A stretch of 64,000 bases of DNA from Lactobacillus pasteurii DSM 23907 = CRBIP 24.76 (GCF_000297025.1 NZ_CAKD01000021.1:1-64000), one strand, 5' to 3'. Positions 26,444-35,001 are shown, numbered from the stretch's first letter. The notes: generated from the letters alone by a model not told the origin. Program-made: numbers and translations.

Positions 26444-26933
26444 TGAATACAACCTTCCTAATCACTTTGAAATGTTTGGACACTTCAAAACTATCATTTG
26501 TAATGACTGCTATTGGCTCCGTTCTATCGTTGTCTTCCAGTTCTATGACTATCTGGCTATAATTTTTCATTGGCTTGTTAACAAGCCTGGTATCATCAAG
26601 CATTTGTTTAACGTTTTTGTTGTCAATCAAATATCTAATACCAAGAATATTTTTAAAAAAGTTCGCCTTTTGTAGCTCGTCAATCTTTGCTCTTAACTTT
26701 TTATTTTCAATTTCAAGTTCCAAAACTTGTCGTTTTAAGTTAGGGAAAATATCCTCGTACTTGTCATCAATTCCAAGCACGTTTGCCAACTTCCAAAAAG
26801 TCTTTATATCCGGCTTACAAATACCGTGTTCATACTGGCTAATAGATCCTTGTCTAATCCCTGATAGTTTGGACAATTGCGTTTGTGATAATCCTTTTGC
26901 TAGTCGTGCTTCTTTCAGCAATTTATAACTCAT
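26436..26933 (-). CDS. XRE-family phage regulator
   Basis: The product is 165 aa. The N-terminal helix-turn-helix is RLAKGLSQTQLSKLSGIRQG (about 10-29). A coiled coil follows (about 65-90), and the C-terminal domain (TEPIAVITNDSFEVSKHFKV) is unassigned. It lies in the block of small regulators between replication genes and arpU, and may act on early or late timing. Confidence 0.65.
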   Translation of the reverse strand: MSYKLLKEARLAKGLSQTQLSKLSGIRQGSISQYEHGICKPDIKTFWKLANVLGIDDKYEDIFPNLKRQVLELEIENKKLRAKIDELQKANFFKNILGIRYLIDNKNVKQMLDDTRLVNKPMKNYSQIVIELEDNDRTEPIAVITNDSFEVSKHFKVIRKVVFND

Positions 26934-26937
26934 GCTG

Positions 26938-27186
26938 CTAACTCCTAATCATCCTAATATCACTAGTCAAAAGCCTGTGAATTTGTTGCCTTAAAAGCCA
27001 AAATTCAATTTTGTTTTTGGTTTTTGGATAGATGTTTGTACGTCTATCTCTCAAAACTTTCACAACTGTTGGCTTACATAGATCCAACTCTTTTGCTAAT
27101 GCATCACACGATAAATTCAATCGCTTTTTGTACTCACGCAAAAGCAAGAATTGATCATACGATAGTTTGACGGTTCCGGCCTTCAT
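26938..27186 (-). CDS. Small helix-turn-helix phage protein
   Basis: The product is 82 aa, basic, with a helix-turn-helix pattern CDALAKELDLCKPTVVKVLR (about 27-46). The start overlaps the upstream stop (TAATG). A DNA-binding role is likely; no named family. Confidence 0.5.
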   Translation of the reverse strand: MKAGTVKLSYDQFLLLREYKKRLNLSCDALAKELDLCKPTVVKVLRDRRTNIYPKTKNKIEFWLLRQQIHRLLTSDIRMIRS

Positions 27187-27416
27187 TACTCAGCCTCCCC
27201 AATATAATCAACCGTTGTTATAACGGCTATTCGGTTTAAATTGATAAACGTGTAATACTCTTTTGAGTAAACATTTTTGCCTCGAACTTCATGGGCTTTA
27301 AGTTTAAAAAGCTTGTTCTTATCGGCTTTATCAATCAAATCAGTCAAATAATAAATATCGTAATCAGTCCATAAGATGTCATTATCAATCTTGATAACTG
27401 TGAATGTTTGCTGCAA
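27186..27416 (-). CDS. Phage protein of unknown function
   Basis: The product is 76 aa, charged, starting MQQTFTVIKIDND and containing KLKAHEVRGKNVYSKEYY. No domain recognised. It is packed between two small early genes with no gap, so it is translated as part of the early operon. Confidence 0.5.
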   Translation of the reverse strand: MQQTFTVIKIDNDILWTDYDIYYLTDLIDKADKNKLFKLKAHEVRGKNVYSKEYYTFINLNRIAVITTVDYIGEAE

Positions 27417-27659
27417 CTACTGTTCCCCCTTCTTTAACTCGTAAAGTTCATACACGGCCTGTCTTTGCTTATCACGCTTTTGAACGACTGTATCAATTTC
27501 TTGACGGGCCACAATTTCAATATGAATAAGCCTTCTAAGTCCCTCTTTGTATTTTGTAGGATCTAAATCCTTGTCAATCAGCTCCGCAAAAGCTTGTAAT
27601 TCATCAGTGCTAATATCACTGATATTTAAAAGATTTAGTTCTTTACCGGCTATTGTCAT
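27417..27659 (-). CDS. Phage protein of unknown function
   Basis: The product is 80 aa from the ATG at 27659, placed 9 nt after GAAGGGA; earlier ATGs at 27668 and 27665 are too close to that site. It is helical and acidic (ISTDELQAFAELIDKDLDP). It overlaps the replication gene upstream by 17 nt. Confidence 0.5.
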   Translation of the reverse strand: MTIAGKELNLLNISDISTDELQAFAELIDKDLDPTKYKEGLRRLIHIEIVARQEIDTVVQKRDKQRQAVYELYELKKGEQ

Positions 27660-28638
27660 CAGCATCATTCCCTTCTAGGTCTTTAAAAGCGTTGTCCAAG
27701 TAATCCAATGTTTCAGGGCTTACTTTGTTTTGCTTTTGCTGATAATCATAGTTCTTTTGGTGTACCTGGCTTAACTCGGTTGGGCTAGGTTCGGTTTTGC
27801 GTTTGACAAAACCACCAAAAGCAACCGGCCGTTTTGCTTTATTCTGCTTTTGCAGCTGACCTTGATTTAAATAGTTCTCAACGTGGCTAGGCCTAAACAA
27901 GGTTGAAGGTCGCATGTATTTAAACATGTCGGTTCCAATCCATGCATCATACATGTTATCTATGACCTGTTTTAAGTCATAGACACCATGACCCTTTTCA
28001 AAATCCTGTTTGATAAAGTTTACAGTCTCTTTTGTGGTTGGGCTGTAATTAGTGCCTAGCTTAGCATTTAGATAATCAATAATTTCTTTTATTGCCTCTT
28101 CATGCTTTACCCACTTTTGAACTTGTTGAACTTGCTTTTTCGGCTTTTGCTTTTTAGGCTTATCGTTAACAACGGGTTCCGGTTCAGCGGAACTATATAT
28201 ATTAGTTCTATTATTTGTTTTATTAATATGTTCTATTATGGCGAACTGTGGTTCACCTGGTTTGCGTCCTGTAGTTCGCCCGTCCCCCGAACTGTGGGAC
28301 ACCTCCCCGGTGAAATCTATTTCTTCACTTTGCTTTTTTACATCAGTTGGAAAATAAATTTCTCTGTTAATTACTGCTCCACTTTCTGGATCAACAATAT
28401 TTTTTGTTTCAATGTAGCCAAGGATTTTTAATTCTTGCAAACACTTTTGAATTGTTCGTTCTGTGCAATTCAATCTCTCTGCTAACTTCTTATTGCTTAA
28501 AAAGCATTTGTTAGTTACGTTAAGAATTGAACTGATCTCACCGTATAAAATTATTGATCTAAAAGATTTAAATCTTGTATCATGTGCAACTTTTGCCGGA
28601 ATGTACAAGAAGTAATTTGATCCCTCGAATTGTTCCAT
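27643..28638 (-). CDS. Phage replication protein, wHTH with Phg_2220 C-terminal domain
   Basis: The product is 331 aa. A winged helix-turn-helix occupies about 30-90 (KKLAERLNCTERTIQKCLQE). After a linker rich in Lys and Pro, residues about 180-255 match the conserved phage C-terminal domain (EIIDYLNAKLGTNYSPTTKE, TDMFKYMRPSTLFRPSHVE). Such proteins act as phage replication initiators or organisers. It lies downstream of a second wHTH gene and the ERF gene. Confidence 0.75.
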   Translation of the reverse strand: MEQFEGSNYFLYIPAKVAHDTRFKSFRSIILYGEISSILNVTNKCFLSNKKLAERLNCTERTIQKCLQELKILGYIETKNIVDPESGAVINREIYFPTDVKKQSEEIDFTGEVSHSSGDGRTTGRKPGEPQFAIIEHINKTNNRTNIYSSAEPEPVVNDKPKKQKPKKQVQQVQKWVKHEEAIKEIIDYLNAKLGTNYSPTTKETVNFIKQDFEKGHGVYDLKQVIDNMYDAWIGTDMFKYMRPSTLFRPSHVENYLNQGQLQKQNKAKRPVAFGGFVKRKTEPSPTELSQVHQKNYDYQQKQNKVSPETLDYLDNAFKDLEGNDADDNSR

Positions 28639-28653
28639 TTTTTCGCACCTAGC

Positions 28654-28950
28654 TTATTTCAAATCCCCGTACTCTGATAAAATCCAAAATGACTCTTTAT
28701 ATTGCCCATTGGTATATCGCTTTTTGTCTCTTTTTAAATAGCCCTTGTTTTCTAGCTCTTTCAATCCGCTTCTAATACTGGTTGTGCCCTCGGGTGTGTG
28801 TTGAACAAGCTTTTTAAAATCTTGTTCGCCACCATTTTTAACTTGTGCCCATAAGTAAACAAATATTCCACGGGCTTTAAATGATAAATTATCAGCATTA
28901 ATTATTTGGTTTGGAACATTCGTAACACTATCAATTTTTCTGATGATCAT
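28654..28950 (-). CDS. Winged-helix phage replication protein
   Basis: The product is 98 aa from the ATG at 28950, preceded by GAGG at 8 nt; the frame is open further upstream but overlaps the ERF gene. It has a wHTH pattern (FKKLVQHTPEGTTSIRSGLK, ELENKGYLKRDKKR). It resembles N-terminal domains of phage replisome organisers and may function with the 27.6 kb protein. Confidence 0.6.
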   Translation of the reverse strand: MIIRKIDSVTNVPNQIINADNLSFKARGIFVYLWAQVKNGGEQDFKKLVQHTPEGTTSIRSGLKELENKGYLKRDKKRYTNGQYKESFWILSEYGDLK

Positions 28951-28963
28951 TTTTAATGCCTCA

Positions 28964-29752
28964 CTATTCCAAACCATCAAACAAATTTTCTGGATTTTCT
29001 GGTTCATGACCATCAACCAGCTCTTTAATGGTTTTATCCTCCGTCTTTTGTTCTACTGGTTCTGGTTTGGGTTCAACCTTCTTAGCAGAACGCTTATAAA
29101 TATCACTCAGCTGTTTAATTGCTATGACTGTTTGTGGGTCACGTTCTGACTTGATCCAATTTTGAACGTCTTTATCACCATCAATAGCATCTTGCATAAG
29201 ATCAGCCAATTTAAGCCGTCTACCAGCATATACAACCATGTAGCTATTCAATTCACTATCGTTTAAATAGTGTGCTTGTGGTTGTTCTGGCTGTTCTGGC
29301 TGATTGTTTACGAACTGTTGTGCATCATCATCATCCTCACTAGCTATGCCAAAAGAAGCTGATAAAGAATATCTTTTAGCATATGAAAGTAGGGATGCGG
29401 ATGATTGAGCATTACCAACGTTTGCTGACTTAAACCATAATTTTGACAATTTAACGGCACAACCCGAACTGTCAATGACTAGCGTTTCGGCCCATATTCC
29501 GTCAATATCAATACCAGCATCAACGGAATAATTAAGACAAGGTAAACCGTCTTTATCCCTAACCTGGTTAACGGCTTGTTGAATAGCTTTATCAACGCCT
29601 GCTAAATCAGCATATTTATAGTTGTAGCGTTGGCCGTTCTTCATCTTTACCGACACGGAATGTGTCTTTTTGGGTTGAATGATCAGCGCCTTAACGGCGT
29701 TGAAATGCTTAGCCCAGTTTGAGAATTGCTCCGAATTTCCTATAATTTCCAT
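28964..29752 (-). CDS. erf: ERF-family single-strand annealing protein
   Basis: The product is 262 aa. The ERF family core is visible: NYKYADLAGVDKAIQQAV (about 45-62), NVGNAQSSASLLSYAKRYSL and GIASEDDDDAQQF (about 120-145). A Pro/Gln-rich linker and acidic C-terminus (EPENPENLFDGLE) follow. ERF proteins anneal ssDNA during phage recombination. The acidic tail resembles ones that bind single-strand binding proteins. Confidence 0.85.
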   Translation of the reverse strand: MEIIGNSEQFSNWAKHFNAVKALIIQPKKTHSVSVKMKNGQRYNYKYADLAGVDKAIQQAVNQVRDKDGLPCLNYSVDAGIDIDGIWAETLVIDSSGCAVKLSKLWFKSANVGNAQSSASLLSYAKRYSLSASFGIASEDDDDAQQFVNNQPEQPEQPQAHYLNDSELNSYMVVYAGRRLKLADLMQDAIDGDKDVQNWIKSERDPQTVIAIKQLSDIYKRSAKKVEPKPEPVEQKTEDKTIKELVDGHEPENPENLFDGLE

Positions 29753-29757
29753 TTTTT

Positions 29758-30669
29758 CTATCTCCTCTTCAATGTATGAGCGTTACCGGCTTTAATACCC
29801 ATATCTTTAATAAACCGTTTTAACTGGTCCATTTGATAAGAAGTGACGCCATAGAACTCTAAACTAAAATCATAGAGTTTTTCTTTTACTTCACCTGTCT
29901 CAGGATCAACAAGGTATTTACCCTGTTTTTTAAGATCCTTTTGCTCTTTTTGTTTTGTCTCCGCTTGTTTTTTAGCAATTGCAGCCACGTCTTTTTTATA
30001 AGCAGTCATTTCTTGTAAAACCGTGCTAAGTGATTTGCTAGTGAGTTCATTAATCCAATGGCTCTCAGGCAAACCTAATGTTTGAGCTTGCAATTTAACG
30101 GCCTTTACGTTTTCTTCAAACTCCAATTGTTTTGCAACTAGGATTTGAATTTGTTGATTGATACTTTTATCAATCGTTTCAAACCTGGTTGTTTTCAGGT
30201 CCCATTTAGAATCATATTCAATCTGGTTTGGATCAATACCGGACACATCAGCCAATTTTGCAATGTACCTTATATTAATACTGTGTCGGTCTGCTTTTTC
30301 CTTGTCTTCTAGCTGTTTGATGCCTTGATCAATCTTGCTAGATGTAGCATTGATCTTATCAAGCAAAACCTTAATGTTTCGCTTGAACTCAGTAACTGGC
30401 GCATCAGCTTGTTTGCTGATGTCAATCTTCACTCTATTGATCCCAGTTTTAAGCCGGTTTAAATCCGCTCTAACGGCTTTTGACTCTTTAATACGTTCTG
30501 GCTTAACTTCCCAATTAGCGTATTCGTTAGCTATTTGATCAACGGTTTGTGCCATTTGGTCATATTCGGGGAAATTGATTTTGGCCGGTTCAAAAGTTAC
30601 TGCAAACTTTTTATTTGCAAAACTTATTTGATTAACCTTGTTTGGTACCAATTCTTGCATTTTAGTCAT
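29758..30669 (-). CDS. DUF1351 family phage protein
   Basis: The product is 303 aa, mostly coiled and charged, with the DUF1351 pattern (ESKAVRADLNRLKTGINRVK, and a C-terminal YGVTSYQMDQLKRFIKDMGI). In lactic acid bacteria phages this family usually sits just upstream of the ERF or RecT gene. It is thus likely a recombination partner; activity unknown. Confidence 0.75.
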   Translation of the reverse strand: MTKMQELVPNKVNQISFANKKFAVTFEPAKINFPEYDQMAQTVDQIANEYANWEVKPERIKESKAVRADLNRLKTGINRVKIDISKQADAPVTEFKRNIKVLLDKINATSSKIDQGIKQLEDKEKADRHSINIRYIAKLADVSGIDPNQIEYDSKWDLKTTRFETIDKSINQQIQILVAKQLEFEENVKAVKLQAQTLGLPESHWINELTSKSLSTVLQEMTAYKKDVAAIAKKQAETKQKEQKDLKKQGKYLVDPETGEVKEKLYDFSLEFYGVTSYQMDQLKRFIKDMGIKAGNAHTLKRR

Positions 30670-31039
30670 CCCATCTATCCTCTAATCTGTAACAGTTATA
30701 ACTTTCAGCTAGCCAATCTTTGAACTCTTCAAAGTTATCATTGCTATTAGCTATTAGATCAAAAATAAAATCTGATCTATCAATTATCCCGGGTGCTCGG
30801 TTGTAACCCAATTCATCAGCTAATGCATTTAAATCATTGTTTAACTCACTTAAACGCCACTCTAAAAATTCATACACTGATTTGAACTGGTATTGATCTT
30901 TGTTTTGCAACTCAGAACAATCACTAATAGTTGCTTCTATGTCATCAACCCAGACAACTAATGCATAAGGATCAGCATGAACCAATATTTCTAAGTAATC
31001 CAAATCTTGATAGAACTTTATTTCTTTACTTTGTAGCAT
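30662..31039 (-). CDS. Phage early protein of unknown function
   Basis: The product is 125 aa, acidic, starting MLQSKEIKFYQDLDYLEI, with a YEFLEWRLSELNNDLNALAD helix. A good AAGGAG site lies upstream. No family recognised. The start of the DUF1351 gene overlaps its end by 8 nt. Confidence 0.55.
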   Translation of the reverse strand: MLQSKEIKFYQDLDYLEILVHADPYALVVWVDDIEATISDCSELQNKDQYQFKSVYEFLEWRLSELNNDLNALADELGYNRAPGIIDRSDFIFDLIANSNDNFEEFKDWLAESYNCYRLEDRWDD

Positions 31040-31074
31040 GTGCTATAATCTCCTTAGGTTTTCTTATAAGATCG

Positions 31075-31185
31075 CTATTTGTTAGCGGTCTTTTTTCTTT
31101 TATCAGCAAAAATTGCGTTACTTGCTTCTAGCAATCTTTGCTTTACATCATCATATTTATCTGATCTTTTGCTCTCAGGTCTCAC
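31075..31185 (-). CDS. Small early phage peptide
   Basis: A 36-aa frame starts at GTG with GAGGTGA 4 nt upstream. The product begins (M)RPESKRSDKYDDVKQRLLEA and is basic at its end. It fills the gap between two early genes in the same direction. Its stop region also forms a GATCGCTA/TAGCGGTC hairpin with a T-run on the plus strand. Confidence 0.4.
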   Translation of the reverse strand: MRPESKRSDKYDDVKQRLLEASNAIFADKRKKTANK

Positions 31186-31189
31186 AATC

Positions 31190-31396
31190 TCACCTCAATC
31201 CTTTAGCTTTTAAAATTGCGTTGGTTATCGCAATTACTACTTGTTCTATCACTCCTAGGGTTCCGCCAATCACTAAAACCCAAAAAGTAATTTTGCTGAT
31301 TACATCACAAACATCATTCATGATGTAATCAAGTTTGCAGCTTCCTTTAGGCGCCGGAATGTCACCAAAAAAATCATCATCATCAAAACCAAACAT
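31190..31396 (-). CDS. Small phage membrane protein
   Basis: The product is 68 aa from the ATG at 31396, which has AAGAAGG upstream; the longer frame from 31459 lacks a site. Residues 1-30 are acidic (MFGFDDDDFFG), then one membrane helix (ITFWVLVIGGTLGVIEQVVI) and a basic end. Possibly a superinfection or early membrane function, but unassigned. Confidence 0.5.
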   Translation of the reverse strand: MFGFDDDDFFGDIPAPKGSCKLDYIMNDVCDVISKITFWVLVIGGTLGVIEQVVIAITNAILKAKGLR

Positions 31397-31397
31397 A

Positions 31398-31754
31398 TTA
31401 AACCTTCTTTCTAATATTCTTGAATTTTGTTGTGTGATAGTTTTCATACAAATCAGCAACTTGATAAAATACAGTATTTAGATCAGTTTTTTCATCTGGT
31501 TTAGCTTTCAACTTGATTGAACTTGCTTTAAAAAATCCCCAACTTAAAGCGTGCAAGTCAATTGAAATGTAACTAAAACTGTCAAATACTAGCTCAATGA
31601 GTTCACCGTATGGGTGGTACTGCATAAGCGCTTCACACCCATCAGGATTTACAACTATGTAGCAGTAGTTGCCCAATCCTTTTACATCATGGTTGCTTAA
31701 AACTTCGCAACCGTGATCTTTTAATTCATTAACCATCAAAGTAATTGGTTCCAT
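31398..31754 (-). CDS. Phage early protein of unknown function
   Basis: The product is 118 aa, starting MEPITLMVNELKDHGCEVL. It has a TAGGAGG site. A central SYISIDLHALSWGFF segment and a basic C-terminus are visible. No family recognised; part of the early operon behind cro. Confidence 0.5.
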   Translation of the reverse strand: MEPITLMVNELKDHGCEVLSNHDVKGLGNYCYIVVNPDGCEALMQYHPYGELIELVFDSFSYISIDLHALSWGFFKASSIKLKAKPDEKTDLNTVFYQVADLYENYHTTKFKNIRKKV

Positions 31755-31766
31755 TTTTTCTACCTC

Positions 31767-31976
31767 CTAAATTCCTAAAAGCTCACGCTTTTTATTGTCT
31801 GATTTCCATTCAATGAACTTATCCCAAAGATCAAGCTTGATAAGTGTTCGATTGCCATCAAACACTAATGCTGATGCATATGGGCTAGTTAAGCACTCCG
31901 CACGTCTTAAGTAATAAGTGCTTAACGAGTAATGTTTTAATTCCATTAACTCGTTACGAGTAACTGTTTTCTCCAT
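31767..31976 (-). CDS. Small DNA-binding protein, possible excisionase
   Basis: The product is 69 aa, basic, with a MerR/Xis-like arrangement (KHYSLSTYYLRRAECLTSPY and LIKLDLWDKFIEWKSDNKK). It lies directly after cro in the early operon. Size and position fit an excisionase or a small regulator, but identity is not certain. Confidence 0.4.
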   Translation of the reverse strand: MEKTVTRNELMELKHYSLSTYYLRRAECLTSPYASALVFDGNRTLIKLDLWDKFIEWKSDNKKRELLGI

Positions 31977-31990
31977 TTTTCCTCCTTTTT

Positions 31991-32006
31991 GTTCACTTTA
32001 GTGAAC
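31991..32006. promoter_or_regulatory. Operator-like palindrome after cro
   Basis: GTTCACT and AGTGAAC form a perfect 7-bp inverted repeat around TT. It overlaps the last codons of the cro-like gene. A close variant lies at 32231-32246 beside the early promoter, so both are probably bound by the same phage repressor. Confidence 0.55.
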
Positions 32007-32213
32007 GTTTTTAGTAAAAAAAAGTGGAAGTTGTTCTTTGCTAAAACCTAATACAGACATGATTTTAATGAATTCATCTATGCCTATATCACGTTGGCCG
32101 TTTTCTTTTTTCCAATAGGTATTAGTGCTAATGCCTATCTTGTGGGCTAATTCGGCCTGAGTAAGTCCTTGGGCCACTCTTTCGGCTTTTAGCCTTTTAA
32201 GATCAAACTCCAT
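31998..32213 (-). CDS. Cro-like XRE repressor
   Basis: The product is 71 aa, an XRE helix-turn-helix protein (GLTQAELAHKIGISTNTYWK, about 16-35). It is the first gene of the early operon, divergent from the CI-like gene across a 147-bp switch. It should repress the lysogeny promoter on entry into lytic growth. Confidence 0.75.
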   Translation of the reverse strand: MEFDLKRLKAERVAQGLTQAELAHKIGISTNTYWKKENGQRDIGIDEFIKIMSVLGFSKEQLPLFFTKNVH

Positions 32214-32230
32214 GTAACTTTTCTCCTTTC

Positions 32231-32281
32231 GTTCTCTTTTGTGAACATCTTTATATTATAACTATCGTTTCTTTTTGTCAA
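32231..32281 (-). promoter_or_regulatory. Early (lytic) promoter with overlapping operator
   Basis: Minus-strand TTGACA (32281-32276), a 17-nt spacer and TAATAT (32258-32253) form a strong promoter for the cro operon. The operator-like GTTCTCTTTTGTGAAC (32231-32246) covers the predicted start site. The -35 box lies inside a near-palindrome, TTTTTGT...ACAAAAA (32272-32287). A related TTTTTTTGTCAACA lies at about 32310-32323. These fit a two-operator lysogeny switch. Confidence 0.65.
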
Positions 32282-32360
32282 CAAAAAATATCAAAAAGTA
32301 TAAAAAAAGTATTTTTTTGTCAACATTTGGGGTATTATATTAATTAAAGGAGTTGATTAA

Positions 32361-32747
32361 ATGAGATCAAGTAGCGAAATAATAGATTACCTTAATGAAC
32401 TTCGTAAAGAACAAGGTGTATCAATAAGTGAACTGGCTAGAAGAGTTGGAATGGCTAAATCTGGTGTTTCCAGATATTTTAACCACACAAGGGAGTTTCC
32501 TATTAATAGAGCGCCTGAATTTGCAAAAGCATTACATGTTCATGTAGAAGATATTTTAGGAGTTGATTCTTTTGGTAAAGATATAGATGCTGACACTGCT
32601 CCAAGTCATAAACCCACCTATAAGGATTTAGGTTTACCGTATAAGGGTGTTATACCTGATGATTTAAACGATTATTATCGTTCAATTGTTGAAACATATG
32701 CCAAAAATAATAAGGTGCCTAAAAGGGATGTAGCTGATGATCTATAA
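32361..32747 (+). CDS. CI-like XRE repressor
   Basis: The product is 128 aa with an N-terminal helix-turn-helix (GVSISELARRVGMAKSGVSR, about 19-38). It lacks a LexA-type peptidase domain and is short for a classical CI. The next gene encodes an ImmA-type protease, so the repressor is probably cleaved in trans as in ICEBs1. Ribosome binding site AAAGGAG. Confidence 0.75.
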   Translation: MRSSSEIIDYLNELRKEQGVSISELARRVGMAKSGVSRYFNHTREFPINRAPEFAKALHVHVEDILGVDSFGKDIDADTAPSHKPTYKDLGLPYKGVIPDDLNDYYRSIVETYAKNNKVPKRDVADDL

Positions 32748-32752
32748 AAGAG

Positions 32753-33178
32753 ATGATTGATTTGAGTAATAAGCGGAATAGAGAACGTTTGATAGAATAT
32801 CTTTTAAATTTTGCGTTTGAAAATGGTATTGGCTTCATAATGGTTAAGGTTGGCCTTGATGACCCGTCTGCTAGCTATCCAGATACTAGAATGATGGTTA
32901 TCAATACTAATCTATCTGATCCAAATGAATTGCCGTTCATCATAGCGCATGAAATAGCACACTTGATGTTAAAGCATAGCCGTTTGGATTTTGACAGTTC
33001 CCCTATCAACGGTTTAAGAACTGACTCAAATGCTGACAGATACGCTTTAAAAATGTTTTTGGAATATTGTAAAATAAACGATTTTTGCTTTGATACCTGG
33101 TTTAAATTTGCTGAGGTGTTTTGTATTCCTAAACGTTGTTATTATCTTTTAGAGAATTATTTTAGAATGGTCGGTTAA
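32753..33178 (+). CDS. ImmA/IrrE-family metallopeptidase
   Basis: The product is 141 aa with the zinc motif HEIAH in LPFIIAHEIAHLMLKHS (about 62-78) and a later acidic residue in DSNADRYALKMF. It is paired with the CI-like repressor. In this family the protease inactivates its cognate repressor to induce the element. The ATG at 32753 has only a close GAG upstream; the TTG at 32760 is out of frame. Confidence 0.75.
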   Translation: MIDLSNKRNRERLIEYLLNFAFENGIGFIMVKVGLDDPSASYPDTRMMVINTNLSDPNELPFIIAHEIAHLMLKHSRLDFDSSPINGLRTDSNADRYALKMFLEYCKINDFCFDTWFKFAEVFCIPKRCYYLLENYFRMVG

Positions 33179-33179
33179 A

Positions 33180-33722
33180 ATGAATAAATTAGTTAAGAAG
33201 TTAGCATTAGCTAGTGCTTGTGTAGCTCTTTTATCAGGTGCAACTGGTGCACTAGTAGGAAACAATCCAGTTCATGCTGCTAAAAGTCCTAGTTGGATTA
33301 AATATACTAGGAAGTTTTACCGAGTTGAAATCAAGAAAAAAACACAGGTTTATAAAGTTATTCCAGGTAAATATGCTGCTTTAAATAGATATAAAAAAGC
33401 ATATATTTTAAATCCTGGTGACACAGTAGCAATTCGTGCACGTGGCGTTAATTGGGGTTGGACTATAAATGATTACAAGCATTGTTCTTTTAGAAGTGTT
33501 GATGATTTAAGTTGGTTCCACACAATTAATTATGATTACTACCCAGCAACTTGGTTTGATGATGATAGTGATGACAATCTTTTTTACAAGCTTACTGACA
33601 AGCAATTTAAGCCGTTAAAAAAGATATTGAATACCTATTATAAAAATCCAAAATTATTAGCCAAAAAATCCAATGCTTACTTTAAAAAGCATCATTTAAA
33701 GCCAATTGATTTTAGTAAGTAA
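33180..33722 (+). CDS. Secreted protein, probable lysogenic-conversion gene
   Basis: The product is 180 aa. It has a signal peptide (basic start, hydrophobic core LALASACVALLSGATGALVG, likely cleavage after PVHA, about residue 34). The mature part is basic and aromatic-rich (YRVEIKKKTQVYKV, GDTVAIRARGVNWGW, SDDNLFYKLT). No family recognised. It lies between the immunity genes and int, a place often used for genes expressed in the lysogen, and ends at a terminator. Confidence 0.6.
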   Translation: MNKLVKKLALASACVALLSGATGALVGNNPVHAAKSPSWIKYTRKFYRVEIKKKTQVYKVIPGKYAALNRYKKAYILNPGDTVAIRARGVNWGWTINDYKHCSFRSVDDLSWFHTINYDYYPATWFDDDSDDNLFYKLTDKQFKPLKKILNTYYKNPKLLAKKSNAYFKKHHLKPIDFSK

Positions 33723-33726
33723 ATAC

Positions 33727-33772
33727 AAAAAAGGCAGCTACTCCGTCGCCAAACATCATAGTTGCCTTTTTA
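33727..33772. terminator. Bidirectional terminator before int
   Basis: AAAAAGGCA-GCTA pairs with TAG-TTGCCTTTTT across a loop; A and T runs flank both sides. It separates the repressor/secreted-protein transcript from the integrase. Confidence 0.65.
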
Positions 33773-33834
33773 TAAAACATGTAGCCTTAACTCATATTAA
33801 GACTACTCTATTATATCAAAAATGGGGTAGAAAA

Positions 33835-35001
33835 ATGAAAGAATATTCAATGACTATTACCGCCCTACCTAGTGGTAAATTTAAGTATACACAGAAATAC
33901 CTTGACCCTTATGCTTCAAAACCTGGTTCGTTGAAATATAAGTCCGTTTCTTGCACGCTAGCCAAAAAGACAAAGCAAGCACAGGCGCACGCACGGGCCA
34001 TATTAAGTGAAAAAATAGAATTAGCTTTAGGTAACCTAGGGACTAGCAATATCACGCTTAGAACCCTTTTTAAGCACTATTGCGAGCATTACAATTTGAA
34101 TAAAGATAAGGCTGAGCTAGATCCTTCATATCAAACTTATTGGGTCTACCAAACTCATATAAAAGAGTACATAAATTCTTTGAATGACTTAGACCCAATC
34201 ATTAGCAATTTGGATGTTCCGTTTTTCAAGGAATACTTTGATAGAATGCAACAAAAATATTCTCATTCATATTGCAATATTAGGCGTGCAGCGCTCTTAC
34301 ATTTGTTCACTTACGGTATAGAGTTCGGCTACATAAAGACTAATCCAATTCTAGGATTAAGACTAAAAAGACATAGGATAGACGCCGTTAAACTCATAGA
34401 GAACAAATATCTAACTGATAAAGAATATAAAGATCTGATTGATTATGTTAAGAAGGCCGGTAAAATTAATTATGCTGATCTTTTCGAAACCATGTATTTA
34501 ACAGGTTTGCGTTTTTCTGAAATATCTGGTCTGCAAGTTAAGGACTTCAAAAAGATAGACGGTAAATATTCTCTTATCATCAATGGAATCTTAGTGAAAA
34601 AACATAAATCTAATAATCAAGCCATCAAGCGTAAAGCAACTAAGACAAACGCCGGTATGAGAGTCGTATATTTGCCACCAAAAGCAAGCGAAATTGTAAA
34701 AAAGCATTGCATTAACAAGAATGATAATCAGTTCATTTTCACTAATAAAAAAATGCCATTAGTTTATACAAGCACTAACCAGTATTTAAAACGTGCAGCC
34801 AAAAAAGCCGGTATTAATAAAAATATCACTACTCACTTTTTTAGACATACGCATATTTCAAAGTTAGCAAGTTTGGGCGTTCCCTTAGAAGACATAAAGA
34901 AGCGTGTAGGTCATGAATCAGCCAAAACCACCGAACAAATCTATTATCACATGCTATCTGAAAGTAAGGATAAGCTTGAAACGATTGTCGATAAGTTGTA
35001 A
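33835..35001 (+). CDS. int: Tyrosine-type phage integrase
   Basis: The product is 388 aa from the ATG at 33835 (GGGGTAG upstream); the longer open frame from 33706 overlaps a terminator. The arm-binding region is at about 1-60 and the SAM-like core-binding domain at about 70-170. The catalytic residues are visible: Arg226 in LTGLRFSE, His334 and Arg337 in THFFRHTHIS, His360 in VGHES and Tyr370 in QIYYHML. It lies at the host junction with the candidate att site 118 bp downstream. Confidence 0.9.
   Translation: MKEYSMTITALPSGKFKYTQKYLDPYASKPGSLKYKSVSCTLAKKTKQAQAHARAILSEKIELALGNLGTSNITLRTLFKHYCEHYNLNKDKAELDPSYQTYWVYQTHIKEYINSLNDLDPIISNLDVPFFKEYFDRMQQKYSHSYCNIRRAALLHLFTYGIEFGYIKTNPILGLRLKRHRIDAVKLIENKYLTDKEYKDLIDYVKKAGKINYADLFETMYLTGLRFSEISGLQVKDFKKIDGKYSLIINGILVKKHKSNNQAIKRKATKTNAGMRVVYLPPKASEIVKKHCINKNDNQFIFTNKKMPLVYTSTNQYLKRAAKKAGINKNITTHFFRHTHISKLASLGVPLEDIKKRVGHESAKTTEQIYYHMLSESKDKLETIVDKL

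Noticed and set aside
33706-33834. Upstream extension of the integrase
   Set aside because: The extension crosses a terminator and lacks a ribosome binding site; the ATG at 33835 has both context and family fit.
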